The position numbers and the translations under genes are program-made. The notes beneath the pieces were generated by a model, which had not been told where the DNA came from, did no database searches, and worked only from the letters and a program-made list of their open reading frames with translations. 64,000 nucleotides of DNA from contig NZ_CP033087.1 of NCBI RefSeq assembly GCF_003691365.1, forward strand, positions 324,501 to 388,500. Reading direction: 5' to 3'. Below, in pieces: positions 8,697 through 17,867 of the stretch. This stretch comes from Commensalibacter melissae. Lineage in GTDB: Bacteria; Pseudomonadota; Alphaproteobacteria; Acetobacterales; Acetobacteraceae. Numbering within the stretch: the stretch's first letter is position 1; the number at the start of each line of letters is the position of its first letter.

Positions 8697-11309
8697 ATGA
8701 ATAATTCCATTCCATCATCGTATGATTTTCAACGTGTAGAATTTTATTGGCAACAGCAATGGGCAAAACGTCATTTGTTTGATGTACCCAATGTACCTAA
8801 TTCTGAATTGCCAAAATATTATGTCTTGGAAATGTTTCCATATCCATCTGGACAGTTGCATATGGGGCATGTAAGAAATTATACTTTGGGGGATGTTGTC
8901 GCTCGATACAAGCGGGCAAGGGGCTATAGTGTATTACATCCTATGGGATGGGATGCTTTTGGTCTTCCAGCTGAAAATGCTGCCAAAAGCCATGGTGTTT
9001 CTCCTGTTAAATGGACTATGGAAAATATTGCCGCCATGCGGGAAGAACTCAAAAGATTGGGCTTCTCCCTAAACTGGGACAGAGAATTTGCTACGTGTCA
9101 GCCCGAATATTATGGTCAGCAACAAAAATTGTTTTTAAGCTTGCTGGAAGAAGGCTTGGTTGAGCGTCGCGAAAGTTGGGTGAATTGGGATCCTGTTGAT
9201 CAAACTGTGTTGGCTAACGAACAGGTAATTGATGGCAAGGGATGGCGTTCTGGAGCTCCAATTGTAAAAAAACAGCTTTTCCAGTGGTTTTTGAAAATTA
9301 CGGATTTTGCACAGCCTTTATTAGATGGATTGAATACACTTAATGACTGGCCTGATCGTGTGAAAGCGATGCAAGAGCGGTGGCTGGGAAGATCCGAAGG
9401 GGCAAAAGTGCGTTTTGAGGTTCTGAATTTGCCAGCAGATTTTGAATCTAGTTTGAACGTTTTAGAAATATTTACAACCCGTCCGGATACCCTGTTTGGT
9501 ATGGCATTCGTTGCTATTTCACCTGATCACCCGATGGCGGCTAAATTGGCAAAGACAAATCGCGAAGTGGCTGATTTCATAGCTGAATGTCATCAGTTGG
9601 GCACTTCAGAAGAGGCGATTGAGAAAGCTGAAAAAAGAGGGGTCGATACTGGCCTGAAAATTCGGCACCCTTTTATGCCTGATCAGGAATTTCCAATCTG
9701 GATTGCCAATTTCGTATTGATGGACTATGGAACGGGTGCAATATTTGCCTGTCCCTGTGGTGATCAGCGGGATTTGGATTTTGCACGCAAATATAAAATT
9801 GATTTCAAGACAGTTGTTGTTCCGAAAGGAGAAACCTCTGAAACTTTTAAGGTTACCGAGACTGCATATACAGATCAGGGAATTGCTGTAAATTCTGAAT
9901 TCTTGGATGGATTGCCAACAGTCAAAGCCAAGGATGTGGCAATAGCGGAATTGGAAAAATTGGGCATTGGTGAAAAAGTGGTGAACTGGCGTTTAAGGGA
10001 TTGGGGCATTTCCCGTCAGCGTTATTGGGGCTGTCCAATACCTGTTATTCATTGTCCAAAATGCGGAATAGTCCCTGTTCCAGAAGGCCAGTTGCCGGTT
10101 CAGTTACCAGAGGATGTTGATTTCTCTTTATCCGGAAATCCGTTGGATAATCATCCAAGCTGGAAACATGTTGAATGTCCCCATTGTCATGGAGCTGCCC
10201 AGAGAGAAACCGATACATGCGATACATTTGTAGATAGTTCCTGGTATTTTGCACGATTTACAGCACCTCATGCCGAAACCCCGACAGAAAAGGAGGCTGT
10301 TCATCGTTGGATGCCGGTAGATCAGTATATTGGCGGAATTGAGCATGCGATATTACATTTGCTATATGCGCGTTTCTTTACACGAGCCATGAAACAAATG
10401 GGATATGTGAGTGTTGATGAGCCTTTTAAAGCTTTATTTACTCAGGGTATGGTGATGCATGAAAGTTATCAAGATGCACAAGGCGAGTGGATTTTTCCTG
10501 ACCAAGTAAAAAAAACAGGGAATAAAGCTGTTTTACGTGATACCGGCGAAACTGTTAAGATTGGTCGTGTTGAAAAAATGTCAAAGTCCAAGAAAAACAC
10601 GATTCCACCATCTGCAATTATTGAACGTTTTGGTGCTGATACGGCACGTTGGTTCATATTGTCAGATAATCCTCCCGAAAGGGACATGGAATGGACAGAG
10701 GAAGGGGTAATGGCCACTTCCCGTTACCTGCAACGTTTATACCGTTTGGTTTTAACAGTATCACAACAGGTTCCAGTGCTGGTTGTTTTACCTGATACAT
10801 TTTCGGAAAATGCGGATCAATTGCGACGCTTGACCCACCGCACCATTGTTGCGGTAACAGAATCATTGGATAATTTTGCAATGAATGTTGCGATTGCAAG
10901 ATTGCGCGAATTAACCAATGCTTTGGCTGATGCAGAAAAAAAATCGGGTGATCCGGGAATGGATTTTGCTCGTCGTGAAGCTGCCATGATGTTAAGTCGA
11001 CTTTCCAGTCCGTTAATTCCGCATATGGCGGAAGAAATGATGTCTCATCTTTTTGAGGATCACAAATTGTTGGCTGAAAGTGAATGGCCTAAAGCGGATG
11101 AAGCTTTGTTAACCGCGACAAAAGTGGTTATTGCTGTGCAAATAAAGGGCAAGTTACGGGGAACGATTGAGGTTGCTCCGGATATGGAAAAAGAAAAGAT
11201 AATCCAATTGTCACAGCGGGAGAAAACAGTTTCTAAATTTTTGGAAGGAAAAACGGTTTTAAAGACAATTTATGTGCCTAATAAAATCGTTAATTTTGTG
11301 GTAAACTGA
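8697..11309 (+). CDS. leuS: Leucyl-tRNA synthetase
   Basis: Charges tRNA-Leu with leucine. 870 aa, normal bacterial size. The class I HIGH motif is HMGH inside [15 protein letters not shown] (about residue 50). The CP1 editing domain carries the threonine-rich [11 protein letters not shown] zinc-knuckle segment has CPKCG and CPHCHG, and the second signature is EKMSKSKKN. The anticodon-binding domain and the C-terminal tRNA-binding tail ([13 protein letters not shown]) are complete. Its stop TGA overlaps the lptE ATG, so the two genes are translationally coupled. Confidence 0.98.
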   Translation: MNNSIPSSYDFQRVEFYWQQQWAKRHLFDVPNVPNSELPKYYVLEMFPYPSGQLHMGHVRNYTLGDVVARYKRARGYSVLHPMGWDAFGLPAENAAKSHGVSPVKWTMENIAAMREELKRLGFSLNWDREFATCQPEYYGQQQKLFLSLLEEGLVERRESWVNWDPVDQTVLANEQVIDGKGWRSGAPIVKKQLFQWFLKITDFAQPLLDGLNTLNDWPDRVKAMQERWLGRSEGAKVRFEVLNLPADFESSLNVLEIFTTRPDTLFGMAFVAISPDHPMAAKLAKTNREVADFIAECHQLGTSEEAIEKAEKRGVDTGLKIRHPFMPDQEFPIWIANFVLMDYGTGAIFACPCGDQRDLDFARKYKIDFKTVVVPKGETSETFKVTETAYTDQGIAVNSEFLDGLPTVKAKDVAIAELEKLGIGEKVVNWRLRDWGISRQRYWGCPIPVIHCPKCGIVPVPEGQLPVQLPEDVDFSLSGNPLDNHPSWKHVECPHCHGAAQRETDTCDTFVDSSWYFARFTAPHAETPTEKEAVHRWMPVDQYIGGIEHAILHLLYARFFTRAMKQMGYVSVDEPFKALFTQGMVMHESYQDAQGEWIFPDQVKKTGNKAVLRDTGETVKIGRVEKMSKSKKNTIPPSAIIERFGADTARWFILSDNPPERDMEWTEEGVMATSRYLQRLYRLVLTVSQQVPVLVVLPDTFSENADQLRRLTHRTIVAVTESLDNFAMNVAIARLRELTNALADAEKKSGDPGMDFARREAAMMLSRLSSPLIPHMAEEMMSHLFEDHKLLAESEWPKADEALLTATKVVIAVQIKGKLRGTIEVAPDMEKEKIIQLSQREKTVSKFLEGKTVLKTIYVPNKIVNFVVN

Positions 11310-12025
11310 TGAAATCATTAACTATATTCCTTAAAAAATCCAGTGTTTCCTTGGGGTTTGCAATTTTATTGGCAGGATGTGGTTTTCATCCTGTCTATAA
11401 AAAAACGGCTACATTGGATACCAATAAGGAATTGAAAAAAGTTTATATTCCTGTTTTGAATGATCGTTTTGGTCAGCAAATTCGGCAGTTTTTACAACAG
11501 AATATGGCAGGGGATGGGCCTGAAGATCCAAAAACATATGAGTTGGATGTAACCCCGTCTTTAAGTGAAGAAGCGATTGATATTCATTATGACAATTCTT
11601 CGGGTCGGGCAAGAATGACCGGGAATGCGCATTGGATATTGAAAACCATATCTGTTAATCCAGTCATTTTGGCACAGGGTGATGCGCAGACAATGGATGG
11701 TTATAATATTACTTTTGAACAATATTTTGCTCAGACGTTGAATGATGAAACCGCGCAAACTCGTGTTGCTCAGAATTTGGCGAATGAAGTTACGCAACAA
11801 GTTGCTGTCTGGTTCAGGCATAATGATTCTTTTCAAGAAACAAGTAAAGTTCCAAATACACCCAAGGCGCAGTATATGTTACCAAGCATGATGCCTGGAA
11901 CAAGCGGAGCACAGACTCAATCAGCGGGAAGTGATGGAATGCCAGCAATGGCTACCGGTCGAAATACCATGATTCCTGTTGGAATGGATAACATGACAGA
12001 AGATGAAATGCCTTCAGATAAGTAA
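11309..12025 (+). CDS. lptE: LPS assembly lipoprotein LptE
   Basis: Outer-membrane lipoprotein that plugs the LptD barrel in lipopolysaccharide export. 238 aa. The signal peptide ends in the lipobox LLAGC, followed by GFHPVYK, which is typical of LptE right after the lipidated cysteine. The middle has the alternating beta/helix pattern of the family. The C-terminal ~60 residues are a low-complexity Met/Ser/Gly/Thr tail that is not part of the conserved fold. Position between leuS and holA is the common order in proteobacteria. Confidence 0.9.
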   Translation: MKSLTIFLKKSSVSLGFAILLAGCGFHPVYKKTATLDTNKELKKVYIPVLNDRFGQQIRQFLQQNMAGDGPEDPKTYELDVTPSLSEEAIDIHYDNSSGRARMTGNAHWILKTISVNPVILAQGDAQTMDGYNITFEQYFAQTLNDETAQTRVAQNLANEVTQQVAVWFRHNDSFQETSKVPNTPKAQYMLPSMMPGTSGAQTQSAGSDGMPAMATGRNTMIPVGMDNMTEDEMPSDK

Positions 12026-12059
12026 TGGATAAAAGATGAAATAAGGGTATCAATATTTC

Positions 12060-13124
12060 ATGAAAATCGATGCACGAAAAATTACAAGTATTTTTCAAGA
12101 TATCAATCAATTTCGTGTATATCTGATTTATGGAGAAAATACAGGATTGGTACGAGAACGTGCCAGCCGCTTGGTAAAAAAAATTGCCAATAGTTTGAAC
12201 GATCCTTTTCTTGTTGCTGTTTTGGATAAGGAAAATCATGACCGTTTGGTTGAAGAGGCGACAGCCTTATCTTTGATGGGTGGGCAACGTGCTGTATGGG
12301 TAAGAGATGCATCGGATAATTTAGCTAAAAAACTTGAAATTTTTTGTGCTTCTTATTTGAACAAAGAAAATTTATCTCATTTTGATTCAGTGATTGTTAT
12401 TGAAGCGGGCAGTCTTTCCACTCGTTCTCCCTTGCGGATCTTGGCTGAAAAACATCCATTAATGGCGGCAATTGCGTGTTATGCAGAGACTGGGCGCTCA
12501 CTGGAAGAAACTGTTCATTCACTATTGGGGAAAAAGAGGATTTCCCCGGATGCATTCCGATATTTATTGGCAATGTTAGGTGGAGATCGAATTCTTATTC
12601 GTAATGAGATAGAAAAACTATTACTTTTTGTTGGAGATGAGGCAGAAATTACAATTGAAGCTGTTGAAAAGGTCTTGGGGGATAGTAATGAATATTCTGT
12701 AGAGGATATTTTATATGCGGTTATGACAGGGCAAACAATTGTTGCAGATCGTACGTTAAATCGGGGACTTAAGGAAGGGATTACCTTGATTGCGCTTATT
12801 CGTGGACTTTTATATTTAAATGATCGTATGATGCAGGTTAGGATCATGATGGAAGAAGATGGATTGCCCCTGAAATCTGCAATGGGAAAATTAAATCCAC
12901 CAATTTTTTTCAAGCGTGTCAATGATTTTCAAAGGGCAATGACCTATTGGAATAAAGAACGATTATTGGATCTTGCCAGACAAGTTCAGTATCTGGAACT
13001 TTTAAGCAAACAAACTGCTGTGCCGGGTGAAACATTATGTCGACAGTTTATGTTGGTGATTGCCCAGATGGTTAAGGATAAAAAAATGGTAATGAATTTA
13101 AAGGAACTCTTTTCAAATTTATAA
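12060..13124 (+). CDS. holA: DNA polymerase III delta subunit
   Basis: Clamp-loader subunit that opens the sliding clamp. 354 aa. The N-terminal region has VYLIYGENTGLVRERA, the degenerate P-loop area of HolA, and the C-terminal collar domain has ALIRGLLYLNDRM and a helical end. Domain layout and length fit alphaproteobacterial HolA. It is the last gene of the leuS-lptE-holA run. Its stop is 26 bp before the tRNA-Arg gene, and I see no strong terminator between them. Confidence 0.92.
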   Translation: MKIDARKITSIFQDINQFRVYLIYGENTGLVRERASRLVKKIANSLNDPFLVAVLDKENHDRLVEEATALSLMGGQRAVWVRDASDNLAKKLEIFCASYLNKENLSHFDSVIVIEAGSLSTRSPLRILAEKHPLMAAIACYAETGRSLEETVHSLLGKKRISPDAFRYLLAMLGGDRILIRNEIEKLLLFVGDEAEITIEAVEKVLGDSNEYSVEDILYAVMTGQTIVADRTLNRGLKEGITLIALIRGLLYLNDRMMQVRIMMEEDGLPLKSAMGKLNPPIFFKRVNDFQRAMTYWNKERLLDLARQVQYLELLSKQTAVPGETLCRQFMLVIAQMVKDKKMVMNLKELFSNL

Positions 13125-13147
13125 AGACAGGGTAAAAGAGGCATAGT

Positions 13148-13460
13148 GTCTGCGTAGCTCAGCAGGATAGAGCACAGGATTCCTAAATATTGGGCATCTT
13201 ATTTGGAAACGGTAAGGTGAATCCACTCTAATTCGGGGAACGCTTCGATCAAGAAGGATCATGCCAATCCCGAGCCAAGTCTGTTTTGAATTTAACAGAA
13301 AGGTGTAGAGACTGTACGGGTGGTACCTACGGAAATATTTCTACGGTAAAGAGACAGTCCAGCTTACAAACATTGATTGTCAATTTCACAATCAATGGCG
13401 ATGAAAATCGTGGTGAGATGAATCCTGGGGCCGTGGGTTCGAATCCCGCCGCGGACACCA
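13148..13460 (+). tRNA. tRNA-Arg (anticodon CCT), interrupted by a group I intron
   Basis: Exons 13148-13184 and 13421-13460 join to a 77-nt cloverleaf with encoded CCA. The acceptor is GTCTGCG/CGCGGAC, the D stem GCTC/GAGC, the anticodon stem CAGGA/TCCTG with loop TTCCTAA (anticodon CCT), and the T stem GTGGG/CCCGC with TTCGAAT loop. The break falls after anticodon base 36. A group I intron at this point of tRNA-Arg(CCU) is known from Agrobacterium and relatives. The last 17 bases of the tRNA are also the left end of the prophage attachment core, so phage insertion restores the gene. Confidence 0.95.
13185..13420 (+). ncRNA. Self-splicing group I intron (IC3-like) in tRNA-Arg
   Basis: A 236-nt intron without ORF. 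P1 forms between exon GATTCCT and intron GGGCATC (one mismatch), leaving the diagnostic U-G pair at the 5' splice site. The intron ends in G. Core elements match the Azoarcus/Agrobacterium type: AATTCGGGGAAC, CCCGAGCCAAG, GGTGTAGAGACT and AGACAGTCC. P7 strands GACTGT (13310-13315) and ACAGTC (13354-13359) pair fully. A perfect 10-bp hairpin, CATTGATTGT/ACAATCAATG (13371-13397), fits P9. Confidence 0.93.
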
Positions 13461-13509
13461 TTTGAATATGCCAGATGTTGCCAATTCCTGACAAATCCCT
13501 TGTTTTTCC
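13444..13509. repeat. attL core (66 bp)
   Basis: Identical to 58078-58143. It starts in the T-loop/T-stem of tRNA-Arg with TCCCGCCGCGG and runs 49 bp past the CCA end. One mismatch later, similarity continues to about 13615, but that part is explained by an older element beyond attR. Confidence 0.93.
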
Positions 13510-13570
13510 CAAAAAAATACATATTTATCTATCATATTCTTGCCAGTTCATGACAGACTATGCGATAGAA

Positions 13571-13615
13571 AGTGGGTACAAAAGTGGGTACAAATTCAAG
13601 GAAAGTGGGTACAAA
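13571..13615 (+). repeat. Three 12-bp direct repeats beside integrase (arm-type sites?)
   Basis: AGTGGGTACAAA occurs at 13571, 13583 and 13604 directly between attL and the integrase start. The same 12-mer occurs twice just inside attR (57997, 58009) and twice outside it (58205, 58226). Placement at both phage ends suggests binding sites for integrase or an accessory factor. This is inference. Confidence 0.7.
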
Positions 13616-13620
13616 TCGTG

Positions 13621-14844
13621 TTGACAGATTCAAGGGTTAATTCCGCCAGGAAAAAAGACAAACCATATCGCCTGAATGACGGGAATGGCCTTTATCTGAA
13701 TGTATCAAGATCAGGGACAAAATCATGGCGGGTTCGTTATAAATTCAACAGTAAAGAATCCATGATCGTAATCGGGCATTATCCATCCATGTCCCTTGCC
13801 GATGCAAGATCAGCAGCACTTGATGTGAGGAACGGCATTCGTGAGGGACGAAATCCAAATACAGACAAACTGTTGAAAAAAGAGCTTTCCATATCAAATT
13901 ATGAAAATACCCTGGAGGTTGTGGCAAGGAAATGGTGGGACACAAAAAAATCGCTTTGGTCAAAAAAACACGCGACGGGTGTCATCCGCAGTCTTGAAAG
14001 GGATGTTTTTCCCTATTTGGGTGGCATACCCATTACAGAATTGACTCCGCAAATTATTCTGAAAAATCTGCATGATATCGAGAAAAGGGGGGCTATAGAG
14101 ACAGCCCACCGCATTCGCCAGAGACTGGACGGGATTTTCGTTCATGCCATTGCGAGCGGAATATGCAAGGACAATCCGGCTTCTATCATTGGGCCGGCCC
14201 TATTGCCGATAACCAGGGGGAAACAACCGGCCATTATCAATTTTGATGAAGCGGTGGGCATGATAAACCAGATTGACAAAATACCTGCCTATCCGGTTAC
14301 GAAACTGGCGATGCGTTTTCTGATACTGACAGCGGTCAGGTCATCGGAATTGAGATTTACACGATGGTATGAATTTGAAAATCTTGAAGGTGAAAATCCT
14401 GTATGGCGTATTCCGAAAGAACGCATGAAAGGGGAAAAGTCTAAAAAGCGGGAACATCTTGTTCCATTGTCACGTCAGGCTGTGGAGGTAATCAAACTTG
14501 TCAGACAGTTCAGTTGCCATCTTGAATATGTATTCCCCAATTATCGGCATTCTTCAAAGGCAATGAGTGAAAACGCCCTGGGATATCTAATTAACAGGGC
14601 AGGCTATTATCAAAGGCATGTACCGCACGGTTTTCGCACCCTGTTTTCCACGATCATGAACGAACGGTTCCCACAGGACAGGTTTGTCATTGATCTCGCA
14701 CTTGCACATGTCAATCCAAATCAGGTTGAGGGAGCTTATAACAGGACAACACATTTTGACCGTAGAAAAATATTGATGCAGGAATGGGCTGATATAATCA
14801 CCAGGGATTTGAGGAATGCGGATGAGCTGGTTGCTGTACGGTAA
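13621..14844 (+). CDS. int: Tyrosine-type site-specific integrase (P4-type, DUF4102 N-terminus)
   Basis: Catalyses integration and, with an excisionase, excision at tRNA-Arg. About 407 aa from TTG 13621. The N-terminal arm-binding domain has PYRLNDGNGLYLNV and GHYPSMSLADARSAA. A SAM-like core-binding domain follows, then the catalytic domain with Arg in TAVRSSELR, His-x-x-Arg in HGFRT, His in LAHVNPNQ and Tyr in GAYNR. The frame is open back to TTG 13540, but that extension only translates the 12-bp repeats as KWVQ units. The family start pattern (TDSRVNSARK) favours 13618/13621. Confidence 0.93.
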   Translation: MTDSRVNSARKKDKPYRLNDGNGLYLNVSRSGTKSWRVRYKFNSKESMIVIGHYPSMSLADARSAALDVRNGIREGRNPNTDKLLKKELSISNYENTLEVVARKWWDTKKSLWSKKHATGVIRSLERDVFPYLGGIPITELTPQIILKNLHDIEKRGAIETAHRIRQRLDGIFVHAIASGICKDNPASIIGPALLPITRGKQPAIINFDEAVGMINQIDKIPAYPVTKLAMRFLILTAVRSSELRFTRWYEFENLEGENPVWRIPKERMKGEKSKKREHLVPLSRQAVEVIKLVRQFSCHLEYVFPNYRHSSKAMSENALGYLINRAGYYQRHVPHGFRTLFSTIMNERFPQDRFVIDLALAHVNPNQVEGAYNRTTHFDRRKILMQEWADIITRDLRNADELVAVR

Positions 14845-14851
14845 AATTCCA

Positions 14852-15109
14852 TCATATCTTATGGTTGTCTATCCATTGCTGCACGTCATGCAATTTGCAA
14901 CCCTTGTTTTTATATGACATTTGATAGATTGGCGGGAAATCGCTGTCCTTCGCCCGTCTTCTCACCTCTCTTTCACTGAAGTTGGCCATGAGGGCGATAA
15001 GGTCGAAACCGATGATTGGATTGATTACATGACCAAGATTGTATTTTTTTAGAAGTTTGTCATACTCTTTTTGAAATCTGGTTATCTTGTTTTCTTCTCT
15101 ATCGTTCAT
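14852..15109 (-). CDS. Probable excisionase / AlpA-like DNA-binding protein
   Basis: 85 aa, convergent with int and 7 bp from its stop. The C-terminal half, FSEREVRRRAKDSDFPPIYQ followed by a basic turn and KLHDVQQWIDNHK, has the shape of an AlpA/MerR-type winged helix: turn, FPP wing and final helix. Excisionases of tRNA-integrating phages often have this form and position. The assignment rests on pattern and location only, and a small regulator is the alternative. Confidence 0.6.
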   Translation of the reverse strand: MNDREENKITRFQKEYDKLLKKYNLGHVINPIIGFDLIALMANFSEREVRRRAKDSDFPPIYQMSYKNKGCKLHDVQQWIDNHKI

Positions 15110-15164
15110 TGTATCGGCAGTATATTTTGTCTTGTTTGATCTTTTATGAATTAAAGAAATTTAT

Positions 15165-15431
15165 TTATATGTCGCTCATTTTTTTATCAATTTTATTCAT
15201 GATAAAATCTATCAGAGCGTCCCTATCATCCTGTATTTCCTTTAATTCTTCTTTTTCTTCAGGAAATTCCTCACAAAGTCCCAAATACAGTTCTTTATTA
15301 GAAAAATTTTCCAAAAATTTTGTCAAATTATCTTTGTTTGATTGTTTATCATCATAAAAATAATCAATACAAAAATAAAAATGTCTGTTACATATAGCAA
15401 CGCAATATGATAAATCTACATTCATAACCAT
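15165..15431 (-). CDS. Hypothetical protein, 88 aa
   Basis: Not recognised. Acidic C-terminal half rich in Glu, Asp and Lys (EEFPEEKEELKEIQDDRDAL), likely helical. The N-terminus has three cysteines and aromatic residues. It lies in the minus-strand run upstream of the excisionase-like gene, where small phage early genes are expected. A + strand ORF over the same bases looks like a shadow. Confidence 0.5.
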   Translation of the reverse strand: MVMNVDLSYCVAICNRHFYFCIDYFYDDKQSNKDNLTKFLENFSNKELYLGLCEEFPEEKEELKEIQDDRDALIDFIMNKIDKKMSDI

Positions 15432-15501
15432 TTTATTAACTTTCCTGTCAAATCATGGGGTTAACCTGTTTTCTGTTTGTGATTTTGTTTGATCTTTTAT
15501 A

Positions 15502-15795
15502 TTAATGAATGGCACCAATATTTTTCATGTACTGGATACCGGTATCGGTTTTTGTAACCTTTATTTTTCTATCGTCGCATAAATGTTTTTCACGTTTTAC
15601 AAGATGTATTTCTTCCAGGCGATTGAGTGCCTTGCAAACATCCGCTCTTGATAGATTGAGATCGTTTGCATAGTACCCCGTACTGTCCTCAATTCCATCC
15701 ATATAGACCATTGTCATTATCGCGAATTGCCTGACAGTTAGACAAAATCTTTTTCTTGCTGATTTTTTCACGATAGATGATAAATTATTATTCAT
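15502..15795 (-). CDS. MarR-like winged-helix regulator
   Basis: 97 aa. LTVRQFAIMTMVYMDG, then a helix-turn-helix (YYANDLNLSRADVCKALNRL), then a wing (EIHLVKREKHLCDDRKIKVT) and KTDTGIQYM, the order of a MarR/LysR-type winged helix. It probably controls phage early genes. It is the penultimate member of a tightly spaced minus-strand group ending near 15502. The target is unknown. Confidence 0.65.
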   Translation of the reverse strand: MNNNLSSIVKKSARKRFCLTVRQFAIMTMVYMDGIEDSTGYYANDLNLSRADVCKALNRLEEIHLVKREKHLCDDRKIKVTKTDTGIQYMKNIGAIH

Positions 15796-15812
15796 GATTT
15801 CATCTCATTTAA

Positions 15813-15911
15813 TCACTGGTGTTTATTTATGTTATTCATAAATTTTGATAATGCGTATCCAAACCATGCGGAACTGGATATCAATATTGTCAGCAACACA
15901 ATCATATCCAT
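15813..15911 (-). CDS. Tiny single-helix membrane protein, 32 aa
   Basis: Starts at ATG 15911 with AAGGA 8 nt upstream and encodes one hydrophobic helix (MIVLLTILISSSAWFGYAL) followed by a short polar tail. It fits between the coiled-coil gene (15928) and the MarR-like gene (15795), 16 and 17 bp away, so it looks like a real operon member. Function unknown. Confidence 0.5.
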   Translation of the reverse strand: MDMIVLLTILISSSAWFGYALSKFMNNINKHQ

Positions 15912-15927
15912 CTGGAAAATCCTTGTG

Positions 15928-16284
15928 TCAGCGGTTTATTTCCCTTAGTTTTTGCGGTCTCAATCTCCAGCAGCTGATTGATGATGTAAGTATCGCCTCT
16001 CTTAGGGAGATACTGTTTTGCAGTTCTTTAACCTGACGTTCATATTTCTCACGCTGGTCACGGTAATGTTTCGCCCTTTCCTGATTGAGACCGGCTATCC
16101 TTATTTCACAACGATCCATTTTTTTGATATTGTCTTTCAATGAACAAATCCTGTTTTTCATTTCCAGTATTTCTAATTCATAAAAATGAATGATATTCAA
16201 ATGATGAATGTCATACCGTTTGTCGATTTCACTGGAAGAATTTTCTGGACAAAATAGTTTTTTTAATGTATTGATAAGATACAT
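15928..16284 (-). CDS. Hypothetical coiled-coil protein, 118 aa
   Basis: Not recognised. Predominantly charged helix (residues ~45-95, with heptad-like LEILEMKNRICSLKDNIKK and REKYERQVKELQNSI). First gene of the minus-strand group 16284 to 15502, preceded by a 300-bp regulatory gap with a hairpin and a 14-bp inverted repeat. Confidence 0.5.
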   Translation of the reverse strand: MYLINTLKKLFCPENSSSEIDKRYDIHHLNIIHFYELEILEMKNRICSLKDNIKKMDRCEIRIAGLNQERAKHYRDQREKYERQVKELQNSISLREAILTSSISCWRLRPQKLREINR

Positions 16285-16314
16285 TGTATTTTACTCCACT
16301 AGGGGTTAGGGAAA

Positions 16315-16343
16315 AGATCGAGTTGCCGCTCGGTCTTTTTTTG
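16315..16343 (+). terminator. Hairpin with T tract
   Basis: Stem AGATCGAG (16315-16322) with CTCGGTCT (16329-16336), loop TTGCCG, followed by seven T. It lies just upstream of the minus-strand gene 16284 and blocks + strand readthrough. No + strand gene ends nearby, so the role is uncertain. Confidence 0.5.
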
Positions 16344-16537
16344 TTTCTTTTATGACTCTATATTAGCTTTAAGTTAATTATAATTTATAATGTTTGTTCA
16401 TCGAGCATGTGAATAAGATCAGGATGTGGCTTTTAGAGTCATTTCCTTTTTCTTGAGGGGAATCTATGGTGAATTGTGTTTCATTGTTTGTCTTCTTAAT
16501 GTGTTCAAAGATGTATTAATTATCTTATATGCATAAT

Positions 16538-16586
16538 GTGACATATTATCACTTTTTATGTCAATAAAAAAATGATAATATGTCAC
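16538..16586. promoter_or_regulatory. Perfect 14-bp inverted repeat, operator candidate
   Basis: GTGACATATTATCA (16538-16551) and TGATAATATGTCAC (16573-16586), 21 bp apart. The half-sites share the TTATCA/TGATAA core with the palindrome at 17877-17891 next to the CI-like gene, suggesting binding by the same repressor. Confidence 0.55.
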
Positions 16587-16696
16587 AAATTATTTTTAAT
16601 AATATAAAATTGGTAATAATTAGTTTTATTGGTTTTAAACAATTACAGCAGATTAGAGTAAGATTTATAATAGATCTAATAAATGTTTTATCAAAA

Positions 16697-17230
16697 ATGA
16701 GCTTTAAAATGAATATTGAAAATAAAGAAATAGAAGTAGGTGAGGTCCGTGATGATGGATTAAGGTTGTGGTGTGCAAAGCTAGCTTTGGAATATGCAAA
16801 GGATGAAGCCAATCGCTTGGATTTGGCTGTCCAAAGACTTAAAAATAGAGCAAATAATTTATTAGGATGGGTTATAACACTGATTATATTGGTAATATCT
16901 CTTTTATTTACCCATAGAGAATTTTTTCTTCCCTTAATTATTTTAGCTTTATTATTAATGGCGGTGGGGATTTTGTGTGTTGTAACTCTTTATTCGACAC
17001 CATGGATTTATACTCATATTACTCCTTATGAAATGGATTTAATTCAAGAACGATTAACGACAGAACTGGAGATAACAGAACAACTTGCTGATTTGTATAA
17101 ATTAGATAGTATGAAAAATACGATTGAATATAAAAATATTCAAATAGCTATGCAATATGCATGGGTATTTTTTATTAGTGCTCCATTGGTTGCCTTTTTA
17201 ATTGCGTTATGGATTTTTCCTATCTTTTAG
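16697..17230 (+). CDS. Membrane protein with three transmembrane helices (moron candidate)
   Basis: From ATG 16697 about 177 aa: an acidic/helical N-terminal region, two adjacent helices (LLGWVITLIILVISLLF and a second with LPLIILALLLMAVGILCVV), a polar central part, and a C-terminal helix ending in LWIFPIF. The frame is open upstream to 16580, but that would start inside the inverted repeat. No family is recognised. Its position beside the immunity region and under its own operator suggests a lysogeny-expressed gene, for example superinfection exclusion. That is inference. Confidence 0.6.
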   Translation: MSFKMNIENKEIEVGEVRDDGLRLWCAKLALEYAKDEANRLDLAVQRLKNRANNLLGWVITLIILVISLLFTHREFFLPLIILALLLMAVGILCVVTLYSTPWIYTHITPYEMDLIQERLTTELEITEQLADLYKLDSMKNTIEYKNIQIAMQYAWVFFISAPLVAFLIALWIFPIF

Positions 17231-17396
17231 GAATGATATTTTTATCAACAGAGTCGTTAATTGTAATTCCCATCTGTGTTTTTTTAATCTGTAAAATCTT
17301 ATTTTTTGATTGTTGGGTATTTAAAATAACAGACGTATTTTTAAGAGTATTATTTTGAATATAAATTGGTTTGGGAGGTGGAGGTTGTTTTGCCAT
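17220..17396 (-). CDS. Small polar protein with proline-rich start, 58 aa
   Basis: Begins MAKQPPPPKPIY and continues as an Asn/Lys/Ile-rich stretch, probably disordered. It lies 60 bp downstream of the CI-like gene on the same strand and overlaps the end of the + strand membrane gene by 11 bp. The weak ribosome binding site (AAGAAAG) lowers confidence. Confidence 0.45.
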   Translation of the reverse strand: MAKQPPPPKPIYIQNNTLKNTSVILNTQQSKNKILQIKKTQMGITINDSVDKNIIPKR

Positions 17397-17456
17397 TTGT
17401 ATTAGTCTTTCTTAACATAAAGATTATATTTTATTTCGGTAATTAAAATAATCAGT

Positions 17457-17789
17457 TCATTTCTTAATATCATTTTCAACACGTTGTAACATTAATTGAA
17501 GATGCATTTTTGCTTCATCTTTTGGCATATTTCTGAATGCGTAAAGTAATAAAGCTTCATCATTATTTTTTGGAGTAGAGGTATCGTCGGTATCAGTTAT
17601 CAACCAGTCCAAAGAAACATTAAATTCCTTTGCTATTTTAATTAATAAATCTCTTCCAGGTTTAATTCGATTTGATTCGATTTTAGATAAATAAGATCTA
17701 TCAATATCTAATGCGGCTACAAACTCGACTTGTTTTAAGCCGCTTTCACGACGAATTTTTCTAATTTTATCGCCGATAGTTTTTTTCAT
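17457..17789 (-). CDS. CI-like phage repressor (HTH-XRE)
   Basis: 110 aa. The N-terminal helix-turn-helix (residues ~5-60) reads IRKIRRESGLKQVEFVAALD then IDRSYLSKIESNRIKP, a standard XRE/Cro-CI domain. The short C-terminal helix may dimerise. There is no S24 peptidase domain, so RecA-driven self-cleavage is not expected, and induction would need another input, such as the antirepressor at 43069. It is divergent from the Cro-like gene at 17904, with a palindromic operator in between. Confidence 0.85.
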   Translation of the reverse strand: MKKTIGDKIRKIRRESGLKQVEFVAALDIDRSYLSKIESNRIKPGRDLLIKIAKEFNVSLDWLITDTDDTSTPKNNDEALLLYAFRNMPKDEAKMHLQLMLQRVENDIKK

Positions 17790-17867
17790 TTAAAACCTTG
17801 TTATACAAATAAGTAATTATAAAAGTTATAGCTCTTTCTTGTGTGTTAAAAATTCACATAAATATTG

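Noticed and set aside
13327-13512. Minus-strand ORF over the tRNA-Arg 3' exon
   Set aside because: Artefact of tRNA and intron sequence; the cloverleaf and intron core explain these bases.
13540-13620. Upstream extension of the integrase from TTG 13540
   Set aside because: Translates only the 12-bp repeats (KWVQ units) and lies in the attachment region; family starts match 13618/13621 better.
15109-15357. + strand ORF of 82 aa
   Set aside because: Serine-rich mirror of the minus-strand gene at 15165-15431; no ribosome binding site.
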